Part shown: one piece after another, positions 44,425 to 53,527 of the stretch
Position numbering within the stretch: the stretch's first letter is position 1
How the letters are laid out: each line of letters begins with the position of its first letter
DNA from: Sphingobacteriales bacterium
GTDB lineage: Bacteria; Bacteroidota; Bacteroidia; Sphingobacteriales; Sphingobacteriaceae
NCBI GenBank assembly: GCA_028288165.1
Contig: JAQBOG010000017.1
Coordinates: forward strand, 124,001-188,000
Direction: 5' to 3'
DNA length: 64,000 nucleotides
Translations under genes and position numbers: made by a program
The notes under the pieces: model-generated
Told to the model about the DNA's origin: nothing
Database searches by the model: none
The model's input: the letters and a program-made list of their open reading frames with translations, nothing else

Positions 44425-45342
44425 TTATGACTCAGCCGGTAAATGGATTTCAGCAATCATACAACGAGCGCTTCCTCCGCCAATATTTTCAATGGTTGTT
44501 AATGGTGAAAATATGATTTTACAATTTCTGTTAAGTGTTTTTAACTGTTTCTTGTCCAGAGATTTGTATGCCCTTTCTGACATTACTAATAATTTTTCTC
44601 CTGTTTTTGACTGAAGCTCCAGCATATTGCCAGCAAAATCGTTCATTTGCTCAAATGAAATGGTGATAATTTCTTTATGTGATTGGTTTAATGAATTAAT
44701 AACAAGCTCACGTTCTTGTTGGCTAGAAATGGCATCTAAACAAATAATCGCGAACTTTTCTGCTAGGCATATCATCACATTCGTGTGATAAATAGCGATG
44801 CCATTCAGATCAATTGCAGAAAATGTAATCGGCTTAAAACCAGTTAGATTACAGTAATAATCAAGAACCTCTTTGTCGGTTCTTGAGGAAACACAAGCGT
44901 ATACAATATGGTTATCTCTATCCAAAATCATGCTTCCCGTGCTTTCTAAAAACTTACTTTGACTTTCGAAATAGCTCAAGTCAATAACTTCGCGAATTTT
45001 AAAATGCTCCTTTAAATAGTCGATAATATCGGTTCTTCTTTCAAGTCGCCGGTTTTCTGCTTCCATTGGAAAAAGGAAAACTCGACCATCATCATTAAAA
45101 GAAATCCAATTGTTTGGGAAAATAGAATCCGGTTTATGAGGCGTATTAGTATCGTTAATGATAATAACATTTACCCCATTAGCTTTCAACACGTCTACAA
45201 ATGCGTCAAATTCTTTTAAAGCCCTTTGCTGAATACTAGCAGTATTTGGATCATATGTTTGGAAGGCATTACTTTCAGCTGTTTGTTGGTTAAAACCAAA
45301 TTTAATTGGCCTGATCATTAATATAGATGAAGCAGCAGACAT
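44425..45342 (-). CDS. ctlX: CtlX-type citrulline hydrolase (arginine deiminase fold)
   Basis: A 305-residue member of the amidinotransferase/deiminase fold. It has MIRPIKFGFNQQTAESNAFQ, DSIFPNNWISF, STGSMILDRDNHIVYACVSS, the His in YHTNVMICLAEKFA and the catalytic Cys in GGGSARCMIAEIHLP. This matches the CtlX family, reported in Francisella to split citrulline to ornithine, ammonia and CO2. Its start lies two bases after the stop of the arginine deiminase gene, so the two are coupled. Together they give a route from arginine to ornithine without carbamoyl phosphate. Confidence 0.85.
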   Translation of the reverse strand: MSAASSILMIRPIKFGFNQQTAESNAFQTYDPNTASIQQRALKEFDAFVDVLKANGVNVIIINDTNTPHKPDSIFPNNWISFNDDGRVFLFPMEAENRRLERRTDIIDYLKEHFKIREVIDLSYFESQSKFLESTGSMILDRDNHIVYACVSSRTDKEVLDYYCNLTGFKPITFSAIDLNGIAIYHTNVMICLAEKFAIICLDAISSQQERELVINSLNQSHKEIITISFEQMNDFAGNMLELQSKTGEKLLVMSERAYKSLDKKQLKTLNRNCKIIFSPLTTIENIGGGSARCMIAEIHLPAES

Positions 45343-45344
45343 AA

Positions 45345-46796
45345 CTATAAGTTCTCAATTTCGCTTCTAAATAGCGGCATACTCATACAATGAAAGCCGC
45401 CCCTGGCTCGTGACAGTTCTGCAGATGGCATTAGGATTAATGTGTTTTCGATATCATTGACATTTAATTCATCGTTTTCTAACCTATTCACCAATTCTGA
45501 AGCATTAATAATATTGAAGCCTGCTTCCACAAATCCCTCAACTGTTTTGTCGTTGCGATCATAACCAAGAACCACGCCTTCTTTCAAAGCCAGAAGGTTA
45601 CAAGAGTCAGTCCATTGTTCCCTGGCGTCATAGGGGAATACGTTATTGCCGCTATAAATAAATTCGGTTTCTTCCTCACTATTCAAGTCATTACGACTAA
45701 CATCGTTCAGCAAATCTTCGATACTATCAAATTTGTTTGGTTTCTTCTGATCTTTTATGAACTGTAAAATTTCTGGTTTGTCCTTAGAGTTTGTATCTGT
45801 TAAATGGTATAATGGTTCTGATTTATTCGGTTTAGTTGGGTTAGAAATAGATCCCAATAAAACCCATATATTCCGCTTTACTTGTGTGAAAATGGTATCT
45901 ATATGCATGAAATCTCTTCGCGGTGGAATTTTTATAACACTGACTTTACTTACCACATTCATATCAAACAAAAGTTTAATAGCCTCATTAACCCCATTAG
46001 GCGATGTACGTTCACTACAACCCATTAGTAGGTGGTTTTTACTTACCATCATTACATCACCACCTTCGAGAGTAGTTTTATCGGTATTATCCTCTCCAGG
46101 CCTCAAAAATTGCTGAACAGAGTTGGGAATCTCTAGTATGTTATTAACGTAATTTTTAAAAATCGGATGGTTGTAAAATATATATTTTGTAAGAAGTGTT
46201 TCTCGATTCCTAGCCTTTTTAGCCGGCTTATTCAAAAGAATATGATTGTTAATTATAATGCCCAAATCTCGCGTAAAAATAAGATTGGGGATAGGAGAGA
46301 ACATCATCGGCCCCTCTTTTAAGGATCCGGATATGAAAATTTTGGCTAATTCGATTGGAGATGTTTCAATTAATTGTTGTTGAAATTGATAGGAACAACC
46401 TTCAATAGCGCATACCGAAGCAACCAATTTTGTTTTGATACTTTCAACCTCCAAAATATCTGCAAGTAATACTTCAAGTTCTATTACTTTTAATGATGAA
46501 TGAAAGCCGGAATGATGTGGTTTATAAAATTCTCTATTCTTTTCATCACTATCAATACTAATTAAGTGCCCTTTAATCATCTCCGGATCAAGGAAATACA
46601 TAAGCAATTTAACATAGTAGTCATATTCTTTTTTACGAACTGTTTTAAGATGAACAATGTCCTCAAATAACCAGTCTTGTGCTTTAGAAGGTACCACACG
46701 CCCGAGACCTTTATCAGGACTATGTATTAAAACAGAGCGTAGTGTACCTATTTCTGATGTAATGTTTAATTCGAAATTTTCGTTTTTTAAAATCAT
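45345..46796 (-). CDS. Arginine deiminase family protein
   Basis: A 483-residue protein with the full deiminase set: SEIGTLRSVLIHSPDKGL, FTRDLGIIINNHIL, LEGGDVMMVSKNHLLMGCSE, the His in DFMHIDTIFTQV and the nucleophile Cys in ARGGFHCMSMPLFR. Classical enzymes have FTRDP; the Pro is Leu here. It has an insertion of about 60 residues near 330-390 (KPNKSEPLYHL...EEETEFIYSG) compared with the usual 410. It should convert arginine to citrulline. It is transcribed away from argS, with 81 bases between the starts. Confidence 0.88.
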   Translation of the reverse strand: MILKNENFELNITSEIGTLRSVLIHSPDKGLGRVVPSKAQDWLFEDIVHLKTVRKKEYDYYVKLLMYFLDPEMIKGHLISIDSDEKNREFYKPHHSGFHSSLKVIELEVLLADILEVESIKTKLVASVCAIEGCSYQFQQQLIETSPIELAKIFISGSLKEGPMMFSPIPNLIFTRDLGIIINNHILLNKPAKKARNRETLLTKYIFYNHPIFKNYVNNILEIPNSVQQFLRPGEDNTDKTTLEGGDVMMVSKNHLLMGCSERTSPNGVNEAIKLLFDMNVVSKVSVIKIPPRRDFMHIDTIFTQVKRNIWVLLGSISNPTKPNKSEPLYHLTDTNSKDKPEILQFIKDQKKPNKFDSIEDLLNDVSRNDLNSEEETEFIYSGNNVFPYDAREQWTDSCNLLALKEGVVLGYDRNDKTVEGFVEAGFNIINASELVNRLENDELNVNDIENTLILMPSAELSRARGGFHCMSMPLFRSEIENL

Positions 46797-46865
46797 ATAT
46801 CACTCATCATATACAAATCTATCAGAATAATCAGAATATAATTCGGGCATAATGGCTTTATTACT

Positions 46866-46873
46866 TAATTTTG
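46866..46873 (+). promoter_or_regulatory. Candidate -7 element TAATTTTG of argS
   Basis: It matches TAnnTTTG, with TTCG 20 bases upstream (46842) as a weak -33. It ends four bases before the argS ATG, so the message would be leaderless or nearly so. Confidence 0.5.
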
Positions 46874-46877
46874 GCGA

Positions 46878-48647
46878 ATGAATTTTATCATACAAGGTAC
46901 TCTCAAAGCAATTAAAGAACTTTATAATACTGATATATCTGAAGAAGCAATCGCTTTGCAGGAAACTCGTAAAGAATTTGAAGGCCAAATAACTATCGTT
47001 ACTTTCCCGTTAACACGCATCTCTAAAAAAACACCTGAACAAACTGGTAATGATTTAGGTGAATATTTAAAAAATACCTTACCAGAAGTAACTGGTTTCA
47101 ATGTTATTAAAGGGTTTTTAAATATTTCCGTTTCTGATAACTTTTGGCTTCACTTATTTACAAGTTCTATTCTACAACCTACCTACGGTCAGTTTCCAAA
47201 GAATGGTCAAAAGGTAATGGTTGAATATTCATCTCCGAACACAAATAAACCCTTACACCTTGGTCATGTTCGTAATAATTTGTTAGGTTATTCAGTTGCA
47301 CAAATTCTGGATGCGAATGGTTACGATGTTATTAAAGCAAATTTAGTGAATGATCGAGGCATACATATTTGCAAATCAATGCTTGCCTGGCAATTGTTTG
47401 GAAATAACGAAACTCCGGAAACGAATAATTTGAAAGGTGATCATTTAGTTGGGAAATACTATGTGCTATTTGATAAAGAGTATAAAAAACAGATTGAAGA
47501 GCTAAAAGAAGCTGGACAAACGGAAGAGGATGCAAAGAAGAACGCACCCTTGATCCGTAAGGCACAAGAAATGCTTTTATTGTGGGAAGCTGGAGATGCT
47601 GAAGTTATTTCGCTTTGGAAGAAAATGAACGCTTGGGTGTATGCCGGTTTTTCATCTACTTACAAAAAGCTTGGAGTTGATTTTGATAAATTTTATTACG
47701 AATCTGATACCTATTTATTAGGGAAAGATATAATTGACGAAGGACTAGAAAAAGGAGTGTTTTTTAGTAAACCAGATGGTTCTGTTTGGATTGATTTGAC
47801 TGCTGATGGTTTAGATGAAAAATTAGTTTTACGTGCTGACGGAACATCAGTTTACATTACACAAGACCTAGGAACTGCCCAATTAAAATATGATGATTTT
47901 AAAATGGATCAATCCATTTATGTTGTTGGAAATGAGCAGGATTATCACTTCAAAGTTTTGTTTTTAATTCTTGAGAAACTCGGTAAAGTTTGGGCTAAAG
48001 GTTTATATCATCTCTCTTATGGTATGGTTGATCTTCCTTCCGGGAAAATGAAATCACGCGAAGGCACCGTTGTAGACGCGGACGATCTGGTTGATGAGAT
48101 GATTGCAACTGCCCGAACTCGCACTGAAGAATTGGGTAAAGTAGAAGGATTTTCTGACGAAGAAAAGCAAAGTCTGTATGAGATGATAGGTTTAGGAGCC
48201 TTGAAATATTTCCTTTTAAAAGTAGAGCCTAAAAAGCGACTGTTATTTGACCCGAATGAATCAATTGATTTCCAAGGAAATACTGGTCCTTTTATTCAAT
48301 ATACACATGCACGAATCTGCTCAGTTTTAGCAAAAGGCTTGTATGAGAATGCAAAAAAATCCGATTATGCACCTGCTTTAACGAATGTGGAAAGAGATTT
48401 AATAGTACTGCAGAGTAAATATCCCGAAATTATCGAAGCATCTGCTCAAGATCATAGTCCTGCCTTAATTGCAAACTATATATTTGAACTGGCTAAACTT
48501 TATAATAAGTTTTACCATGAAGAGCCAATTTTAAAAGCTGACGATCTTCAAATTAAAGAGTTCCGTTTGGCTCTTTCTAAAGCAACTGCAACTATTTTGA
48601 AGAAGGGAATGAAGCTTTTGGGTATTGAGGTTCCTGATAAGATGTAA
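46878..48647 (+). CDS. argS: Arginyl-tRNA synthetase
   Basis: A 589-residue class I synthetase. It has the N-terminal Arg-tRNA recognition domain (about 1-85), the HIGH motif in SPNTNKPLHLGHVRNNLLG, the KMSK-like motif GKMKSREGTVVDADDL and a C-terminal anticodon-binding DALR domain (about 470-589). It charges tRNA(Arg). It is divergent from the arginine deiminase gene, and both starts share a short intergenic region. A hairpin overlaps its stop codon. Confidence 0.97.
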   Translation: MNFIIQGTLKAIKELYNTDISEEAIALQETRKEFEGQITIVTFPLTRISKKTPEQTGNDLGEYLKNTLPEVTGFNVIKGFLNISVSDNFWLHLFTSSILQPTYGQFPKNGQKVMVEYSSPNTNKPLHLGHVRNNLLGYSVAQILDANGYDVIKANLVNDRGIHICKSMLAWQLFGNNETPETNNLKGDHLVGKYYVLFDKEYKKQIEELKEAGQTEEDAKKNAPLIRKAQEMLLLWEAGDAEVISLWKKMNAWVYAGFSSTYKKLGVDFDKFYYESDTYLLGKDIIDEGLEKGVFFSKPDGSVWIDLTADGLDEKLVLRADGTSVYITQDLGTAQLKYDDFKMDQSIYVVGNEQDYHFKVLFLILEKLGKVWAKGLYHLSYGMVDLPSGKMKSREGTVVDADDLVDEMIATARTRTEELGKVEGFSDEEKQSLYEMIGLGALKYFLLKVEPKKRLLFDPNESIDFQGNTGPFIQYTHARICSVLAKGLYENAKKSDYAPALTNVERDLIVLQSKYPEIIEASAQDHSPALIANYIFELAKLYNKFYHEEPILKADDLQIKEFRLALSKATATILKKGMKLLGIEVPDKM

Positions 48648-48673
48648 AATTCGGTTAGGCCGGATTTTACATC
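48641..48673. terminator. Hairpin overlapping the argS stop codon
   Basis: A stem of about 13 base pairs (GATGTAAAATTCG against CGGATTTTACATC, one G-T pair) with a seven-base loop includes the TAA of argS. It lies between convergent genes and could end both. Confidence 0.6.
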
Positions 48674-48690
48674 TAATTTAAAGTTATCTT

Positions 48691-50157
48691 CTAATTTTCG
48701 ATCACTTTAATCATGGTACCGGGAGTAATCCTGTCTTTTAATTCCATTCCGTTTAATATAGCCAACTCTTCTAATCGTTTGTAGGCTACTTTGTATTGAC
48801 GCAATGCCTGCTCCAATGTAATTGATTGATTAACCGTTTTTATACGAATACGCTCAGGCTGTTTGTTAAGTTTAGAAGCATCTCTCAATTCCTTGAAGTT
48901 CTGCATTGTATTTGTAAATAGCGATGAGTAATTACTAAAGTCGGATGTTCCTGCAACTCCGATAAGTAGGTAATTTAAATCCCCATAATGAATAATATAT
49001 GATAAGGTTCTAACAGTAGCTGCTTGTTGTTGAGCTTGTTGCTGTTGTTGTTGAGGTAGTTGGTCAGCCACCATCGTAATTGCTTGTAAGCCATTAACTG
49101 TAGTCTGCCTGGAATCAACCACTTGGAGATTATATTGCTTTAAAACTCCACTAGCCGATTCTTCCAGTGTTTTTCCGGGAGCAATGGTCATCAACATTAA
49201 AGCTTTACCACCTTTTGGAGCCATTTGAACGCTTTGTGGACTGTTTTGTAAAGCCCAATTAGTTGGCACAGGAAATTGGAATTTCAATACCGGATGATAA
49301 AAAATACTATTTTCTACAAAGCCTTGTTTTGGATCCTCACCATAAACAAGTCCTTCAATTCTTTTTAAATAACTATTTCTGTTGATTTGTGCGTTTGTCA
49401 AACTTAGTTTTTGCTTCCACTCTGTCGCTAATTTGCCAACAGTTACAAATCTGTCGCCCGGATTTGGATGAGAAGACAGGAAATCAGGGATTTCACCAGC
49501 GCCACTTCTCTTTTGATCGCGTTCAAGCGTATGAAAGAAATTAGCCATCTGCTGAGCATCATATCCAATTTTTGATGAATATTCAACTCCTAACTGATCT
49601 GCCTGACGTTCGTCATCCCGACCAAATTTTAGCATTAATAAACCAAGTCCTTGAGAGGCTTGCTCGGCGAACTGACCTAATTTGGGTGCAATCACCATTC
49701 CTGCAATTAAACCAACTTGGCCGAGCATCGCATTCCTTTGTTGTGCTACACCATGGCGAGCCGTTATATGTCCTGTTTCATGGCCTAATACGCCCGCAAA
49801 TTGTGCTTCATTATTGAAATAAGCCATAATGCCTCTGGTGAAATATACATACCCACCAGGAACTGCAAATGCATTTAAAATATCTGAATCAACAATCTTA
49901 AATTCATAATTTAAATTGGGTCTATGTGATATGGCGGCCATACTCTTACCCTTTTCGTTAATAAAAGCTTGCAGCGCCTTATTCTCATACAACCCGTATT
50001 GGGCAACAATTTGTGGATCGGCATCTTTACCCATAGCAATCTCTTGCGCTTCCGACATTAACACGATTTCTTTTTTTCCGGTCACGGGATTAACGGCGCA
50101 AGAATTAATGAGGATCGAAACAGTAGTTATACAAGAAATTAGAAAGTGTTTTTTCAT
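48691..50157 (-). CDS. M48-family metalloprotease lipoprotein
   Basis: A 488-residue protein from the ATG at 50157; a TTG three codons upstream is also in frame. The lipobox Cys is in SILINSCAVNP (about 20). The M48 domain (about 40-260) carries the zinc motif LGHETGHITARHG and the third ligand region RDDERQADQLGVEYSS. A C-terminal LysM-like segment (about 440-488, SITLEQALRQYKVAYKRLEE) ends the protein. It resembles BepA/YfgC-type proteases that survey outer-membrane protein assembly. A glutamine-rich stretch (QQQQQQAQQQ) near 375 is a linker. Confidence 0.9.
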   Translation of the reverse strand: MKKHFLISCITTVSILINSCAVNPVTGKKEIVLMSEAQEIAMGKDADPQIVAQYGLYENKALQAFINEKGKSMAAISHRPNLNYEFKIVDSDILNAFAVPGGYVYFTRGIMAYFNNEAQFAGVLGHETGHITARHGVAQQRNAMLGQVGLIAGMVIAPKLGQFAEQASQGLGLLMLKFGRDDERQADQLGVEYSSKIGYDAQQMANFFHTLERDQKRSGAGEIPDFLSSHPNPGDRFVTVGKLATEWKQKLSLTNAQINRNSYLKRIEGLVYGEDPKQGFVENSIFYHPVLKFQFPVPTNWALQNSPQSVQMAPKGGKALMLMTIAPGKTLEESASGVLKQYNLQVVDSRQTTVNGLQAITMVADQLPQQQQQQAQQQAATVRTLSYIIHYGDLNYLLIGVAGTSDFSNYSSLFTNTMQNFKELRDASKLNKQPERIRIKTVNQSITLEQALRQYKVAYKRLEELAILNGMELKDRITPGTMIKVIEN

Positions 50158-50258
50158 GGCATTCAATAAATAGGTTATATAATCGATTGGAAGTATTTAT
50201 TACCATTCAATTATAATACCAGAGGTCAATTATAATCCCAGAGGAAAACCAGGTGTGG

Positions 50259-51149
50259 TTAACTCGAAAACTTATCTGCAATTACTAAGTCTTTATTGCC
50301 AAATGTGTACTTATAAAATCCGGTTCCAGATTTAATACCCAGCTGATTTGCAGTAACCATATTAATTAGAAGTGGACAAGGAGCATATTTTTGATTTCCG
50401 AAGCCATTGTATAAAATTTTTAAGATTGATAAACAAACGTCGAGGCCTATAAAATCAGCCAACTGCAATGGCCCCATGGGATGTGACATCCCGAGTTTCA
50501 TTACTGTGTCTATTTCGCTAACTCCGGCTACACCTTCATGCAATGCATAAATAGCTTCATTTATCATTGGCATCAAAATTCGGTTTGCTACAAAACCTGG
50601 GTAGTCGTTAGCTAAAACGGGCGTTTTGTTAAGCTTTCTTGCAAGCTCAGAAATCGAAAAAGTTGTCTCTGATGAAGTAGAGTAGCCATTTATTATCTCA
50701 ACTAATGGCATTAAGGGAACAGGATTCATGAAATGCATCCCAATTACGTTCGTTTCCCGTTTAGTTGCGGAGGCAATTTTAGTAATAGAGATGGATGATG
50801 TGTTAGAGGCGAAAATGCAATCTGGTTTACAGAAAGTATCCAAATCAGCAAAAATTTTCAACTTCAAACTTTCATTTTCGGAAGCAGCTTCAACTACTAG
50901 ATCCGCGTTTTTCGCTGCCGATTTTAGATCAGTAAAAGTTTGAATGTTGTTTAAGGTATTCACTCTCACTTCTTCGGTAATAGTGCCTTTAGATATCTGC
51001 CGTTCCAAGTTTTTCGAAATGGTATTTAGCCCTTTTTCTAAAGCCTCTTGGCTAACATCTACTAGTGAAACAGTGTAACCAAATTGTGCGAAGGTGTGAG
51101 CTATTCCATTTCCCATGGTTCCAGACCCGATAACTGTTATGTTTTTCAT
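50259..51149 (-). CDS. hbd: 3-hydroxybutyryl-CoA dehydrogenase
   Basis: A 296-residue dehydrogenase. It has the NAD-binding loop GSGTMGNGIAHTFAQFGY, the catalytic pair region FASNTSSISITKIA and IGMHFMNPVPLMPLVEI, and the C-terminal motif MKLGMSHPMGPLQLADFIGL. It interconverts acetoacetyl-CoA and 3-hydroxybutyryl-CoA. It lies 52 bases downstream of bioD on the same strand; the link with biotin genes may be only positional. Confidence 0.93.
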   Translation of the reverse strand: MKNITVIGSGTMGNGIAHTFAQFGYTVSLVDVSQEALEKGLNTISKNLERQISKGTITEEVRVNTLNNIQTFTDLKSAAKNADLVVEAASENESLKLKIFADLDTFCKPDCIFASNTSSISITKIASATKRETNVIGMHFMNPVPLMPLVEIINGYSTSSETTFSISELARKLNKTPVLANDYPGFVANRILMPMINEAIYALHEGVAGVSEIDTVMKLGMSHPMGPLQLADFIGLDVCLSILKILYNGFGNQKYAPCPLLINMVTANQLGIKSGTGFYKYTFGNKDLVIADKFSS

Positions 51150-51201
51150 TAAATAGATATTAGAGGTTCGAATTGAGATAGGCGGATGCCATATTTAAAA
51201 T

Positions 51202-51819
51202 CTAATCGATATCAATACTACTTCCAGCAGCTATAATGGTTTCCCTATTTAGTATGTCGAAGTTATTTATTCGCCCTAAAGTTAGTGATTTCGAAAAATT
51301 AAGAATTGCTTTTTCAGAATGTTCATCTCTAATTCCGTTATAAATAATTCCCTTTAGATTTATATTTCTAGCGTTTAATAATTCGATAGAAAGGAGTGTA
51401 TGATTAATGCTTCCTAGGTAATGTTGAACAACTAAAATTACTTCAGCCTCGAATTTAATTATCAAATCGACCACTAGATCCTTATCATTTAAAGGGACCA
51501 TTAAACCTCCTGCGCCTTCAATAATTAGGTGATTGCTGGTTTTTGGAACCACGAAATTATCGAGATTTATTCTTACTCCATCTAATTCTGCAGATTTATG
51601 AGGAGAATAAGGTTGAGTTAATCGATAAGCTTCAGGATAAAAGAATGACGTTTTATTTGATACCAGGCTTTTCACCTTTAGTGTATCAGAATCGTTCAAA
51701 TCACCAGATTGAATAGGTTTCCAATAATCTGCTTTAAGCTTTTCAACTAAAACAGCTGACGTAATTGTTTTTCCAATTCCCGTGCTGATTCCAGTTATAA
51801 AAATCGGTTTTGGGCTCAT
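51202..51819 (-). CDS. bioD: Dethiobiotin synthase
   Basis: A 205-residue enzyme with the P-loop GISTGIGKTITSAVL, KPIQSGDLND and the conserved IEGAGGLMVPLND. It closes the ureido ring of biotin from diaminopelargonate, CO2 and ATP. The ATG overlaps the bioF stop (ATGA), which shows coupling. Confidence 0.93.
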   Translation of the reverse strand: MSPKPIFITGISTGIGKTITSAVLVEKLKADYWKPIQSGDLNDSDTLKVKSLVSNKTSFFYPEAYRLTQPYSPHKSAELDGVRINLDNFVVPKTSNHLIIEGAGGLMVPLNDKDLVVDLIIKFEAEVILVVQHYLGSINHTLLSIELLNARNINLKGIIYNGIRDEHSEKAILNFSKSLTLGRINNFDILNRETIIAAGSSIDID

Positions 51820-52937
51820 ACTAATTTGTTAAGGCTTTCGGTTAAGGCTTTAATTTGCTCCATTGTGTTATGGTTATGCAGGCAAATCCGTAATCGCTCA
51901 GATCCTTCTGCAACAGTAGGACTTAAAATAGCTCTCACATCAACACCGTCAGCTTGGAGTTTTAAGGATATCATTTTTGCTTCTGCATTTCCACCGATAA
52001 TAATTGCCTGAATTGCTGATCTGCTTCTCACTAAGTTAATTTCAGGACGCAAGTTTTCTCTAAAAAGCTTTATTCTATCATGAATAAGCTGTTGATGATT
52101 TTGTTGTTGTAGAAACTGGTAGGCTAATTTAACTGAAAGGTGAGAAGTGAATGGACTGGCAGTTGTATAAATAAAGGATCGAGAAAAATTTATTAAATAA
52201 TTTCTTAGTGAAATACTACCGAGTACTGCAGCGCCGTGAGTTCCCAATCCTTTTCCAAAGGTTATAATCCGAGCAAAAACTTCTTTTTGTAAATTTAATT
52301 CCTCCACTAAACCTTTCCCCTGGTTTCCGAAAATAGTGGTTGCATGTGCTTCATCTACAATTACTGCTGCATTGTATTTTTTTGATAAGGCACAAATTTC
52401 AATTAGCGGAGCTTCGTCACCGTCCATTGAATAAATACTCTCTACAGCAATATATATATGTCCTTTAGCAACTTTAAGTTTATCTTCTAAGTTATTTAAA
52501 TCATTATGTTTAAAGATATAACGATTGGCATAACTTAATCTGGCGCCATCAATAATACTAGCATGATTCAGCTCATCAGTGATAATTGTATCACCACGTT
52601 GGGGAAGAGAAGAAAGAAGGCCAAGATTAGCATCATAGCCTGAATTGTAGATCAGAGCAGTATCTGCGATATGAAATTGTGCAATATCCGACTCGAGCTC
52701 CTCAGTGAAATCATCATTTCCGGCCAATAATCTAGAACCTGTTGAACCAAGTTTATAGTTCGGAAGGGTTCTAAGCGTATCTTCAAATATATTCCTTAAG
52801 GAGGTTGATCTCGCAAAGCCTAAATAATCATTTGAACAAAAGTCAATCAGATTATTATTAGGCTTTAACGTTCTGAAAGCGTCTTGTTCTTTTCTTCGCA
52901 ACAGACGAGTATTTATGAAGCTGTTAATATTTTCCAA
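51816..52937 (-). CDS. bioF: 8-amino-7-oxononanoate synthase, TTG start
   Basis: A 373-residue PLP enzyme. It has the N-terminal LIDFCSNDYLGFARS, GSTGSRLLAGN, the PLP-contact DEAHATTIFGNQGKG and the PLP Lys in TFGKGLGTHGAAVLG. It condenses pimeloyl-ACP or pimeloyl-CoA with alanine. The start is TTG at 52937; no ATG lies in frame upstream and the N-terminus fits the family. bioA, bioB and bioC are not in the window. Confidence 0.93.
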   Translation of the reverse strand: MENINSFINTRLLRRKEQDAFRTLKPNNNLIDFCSNDYLGFARSTSLRNIFEDTLRTLPNYKLGSTGSRLLAGNDDFTEELESDIAQFHIADTALIYNSGYDANLGLLSSLPQRGDTIITDELNHASIIDGARLSYANRYIFKHNDLNNLEDKLKVAKGHIYIAVESIYSMDGDEAPLIEICALSKKYNAAVIVDEAHATTIFGNQGKGLVEELNLQKEVFARIITFGKGLGTHGAAVLGSISLRNYLINFSRSFIYTTASPFTSHLSVKLAYQFLQQQNHQQLIHDRIKLFRENLRPEINLVRSRSAIQAIIIGGNAEAKMISLKLQADGVDVRAILSPTVAEGSERLRICLHNHNTMEQIKALTESLNKLV

Positions 52938-52963
52938 TAATGAAATAATAAAGCACTAAAATA

Positions 52964-52993
52964 ACAAAAGCGACCATAAAAGATCGCTTTTGT
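52964..52993 (-). terminator. Terminator of the Spy-like gene
   Basis: A ten-base-pair stem ACAAAAGCGA/TCGCTTTTGT surrounds a ten-base loop, 22 bases past the stop at 53015. It separates this gene from bioF. Confidence 0.75.
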
Positions 52994-53014
52994 AATCAAC
53001 AAATGTATCGGCTA

Positions 53015-53452
53015 TTAATTAGAACTGTTTTCGCTATGATCTCTATTGTCTCTACCTTTTTTATCACCTCTTTGCTCTTTTAACTTTGCTTTATTTTCAT
53101 CTTTTAATTCTTGGTAAGTCTTCTTTTGATCTTCAGTAAGTACTTCAACCAATTTCCTATCTGATTCTTCCATTAATTCTTTACGAACTTCCATCTGTTT
53201 TTTTCTGTCTTCCGTATTCGAATTCGAACTTTGGAATTCATTCATTTTCTGGGCACGTTCAAGGTTTATTTGGTATACCTTCGCTTTTTGATCTGCAGAA
53301 AGGGCCAACTTTTTTTCTAAACCATTTGTCATTAATTGAGCTCTCTCTTCTGGTGTTTTTCTTTCGCGATTATCCGTAGAAGTTTTTTCTTGAGCAAAAC
53401 TAATACAAATTGAGCTTATTAAAATTGCGGCTGTTATCATTAGCTTTTTCAT
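53015..53452 (-). CDS. Periplasmic Spy/CpxP-like helical protein
   Basis: A 145-residue secreted protein. A signal peptide spans about 1-20 (ICISFAQ). The rest is almost all charged helix with the repeated pattern LALSADQKAKVYQINLERAQ and LVEVLTEDQKKTYQELKDEN, as in DUF4890/Spy-type proteins, ending in a charged, Asn-rich tail. The family is thought to act as a periplasmic chaperone or stress sensor, which is inference here. Confidence 0.7.
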   Translation of the reverse strand: MKKLMITAAILISSICISFAQEKTSTDNRERKTPEERAQLMTNGLEKKLALSADQKAKVYQINLERAQKMNEFQSSNSNTEDRKKQMEVRKELMEESDRKLVEVLTEDQKKTYQELKDENKAKLKEQRGDKKGRDNRDHSENSSN

Positions 53453-53527
53453 ATCTATCTTTTTTCGTTGTTTAATTAATAGATACTATTTCGGGGCTAA
53501 AGTTTAATGATGATATGTTAAAATTTG

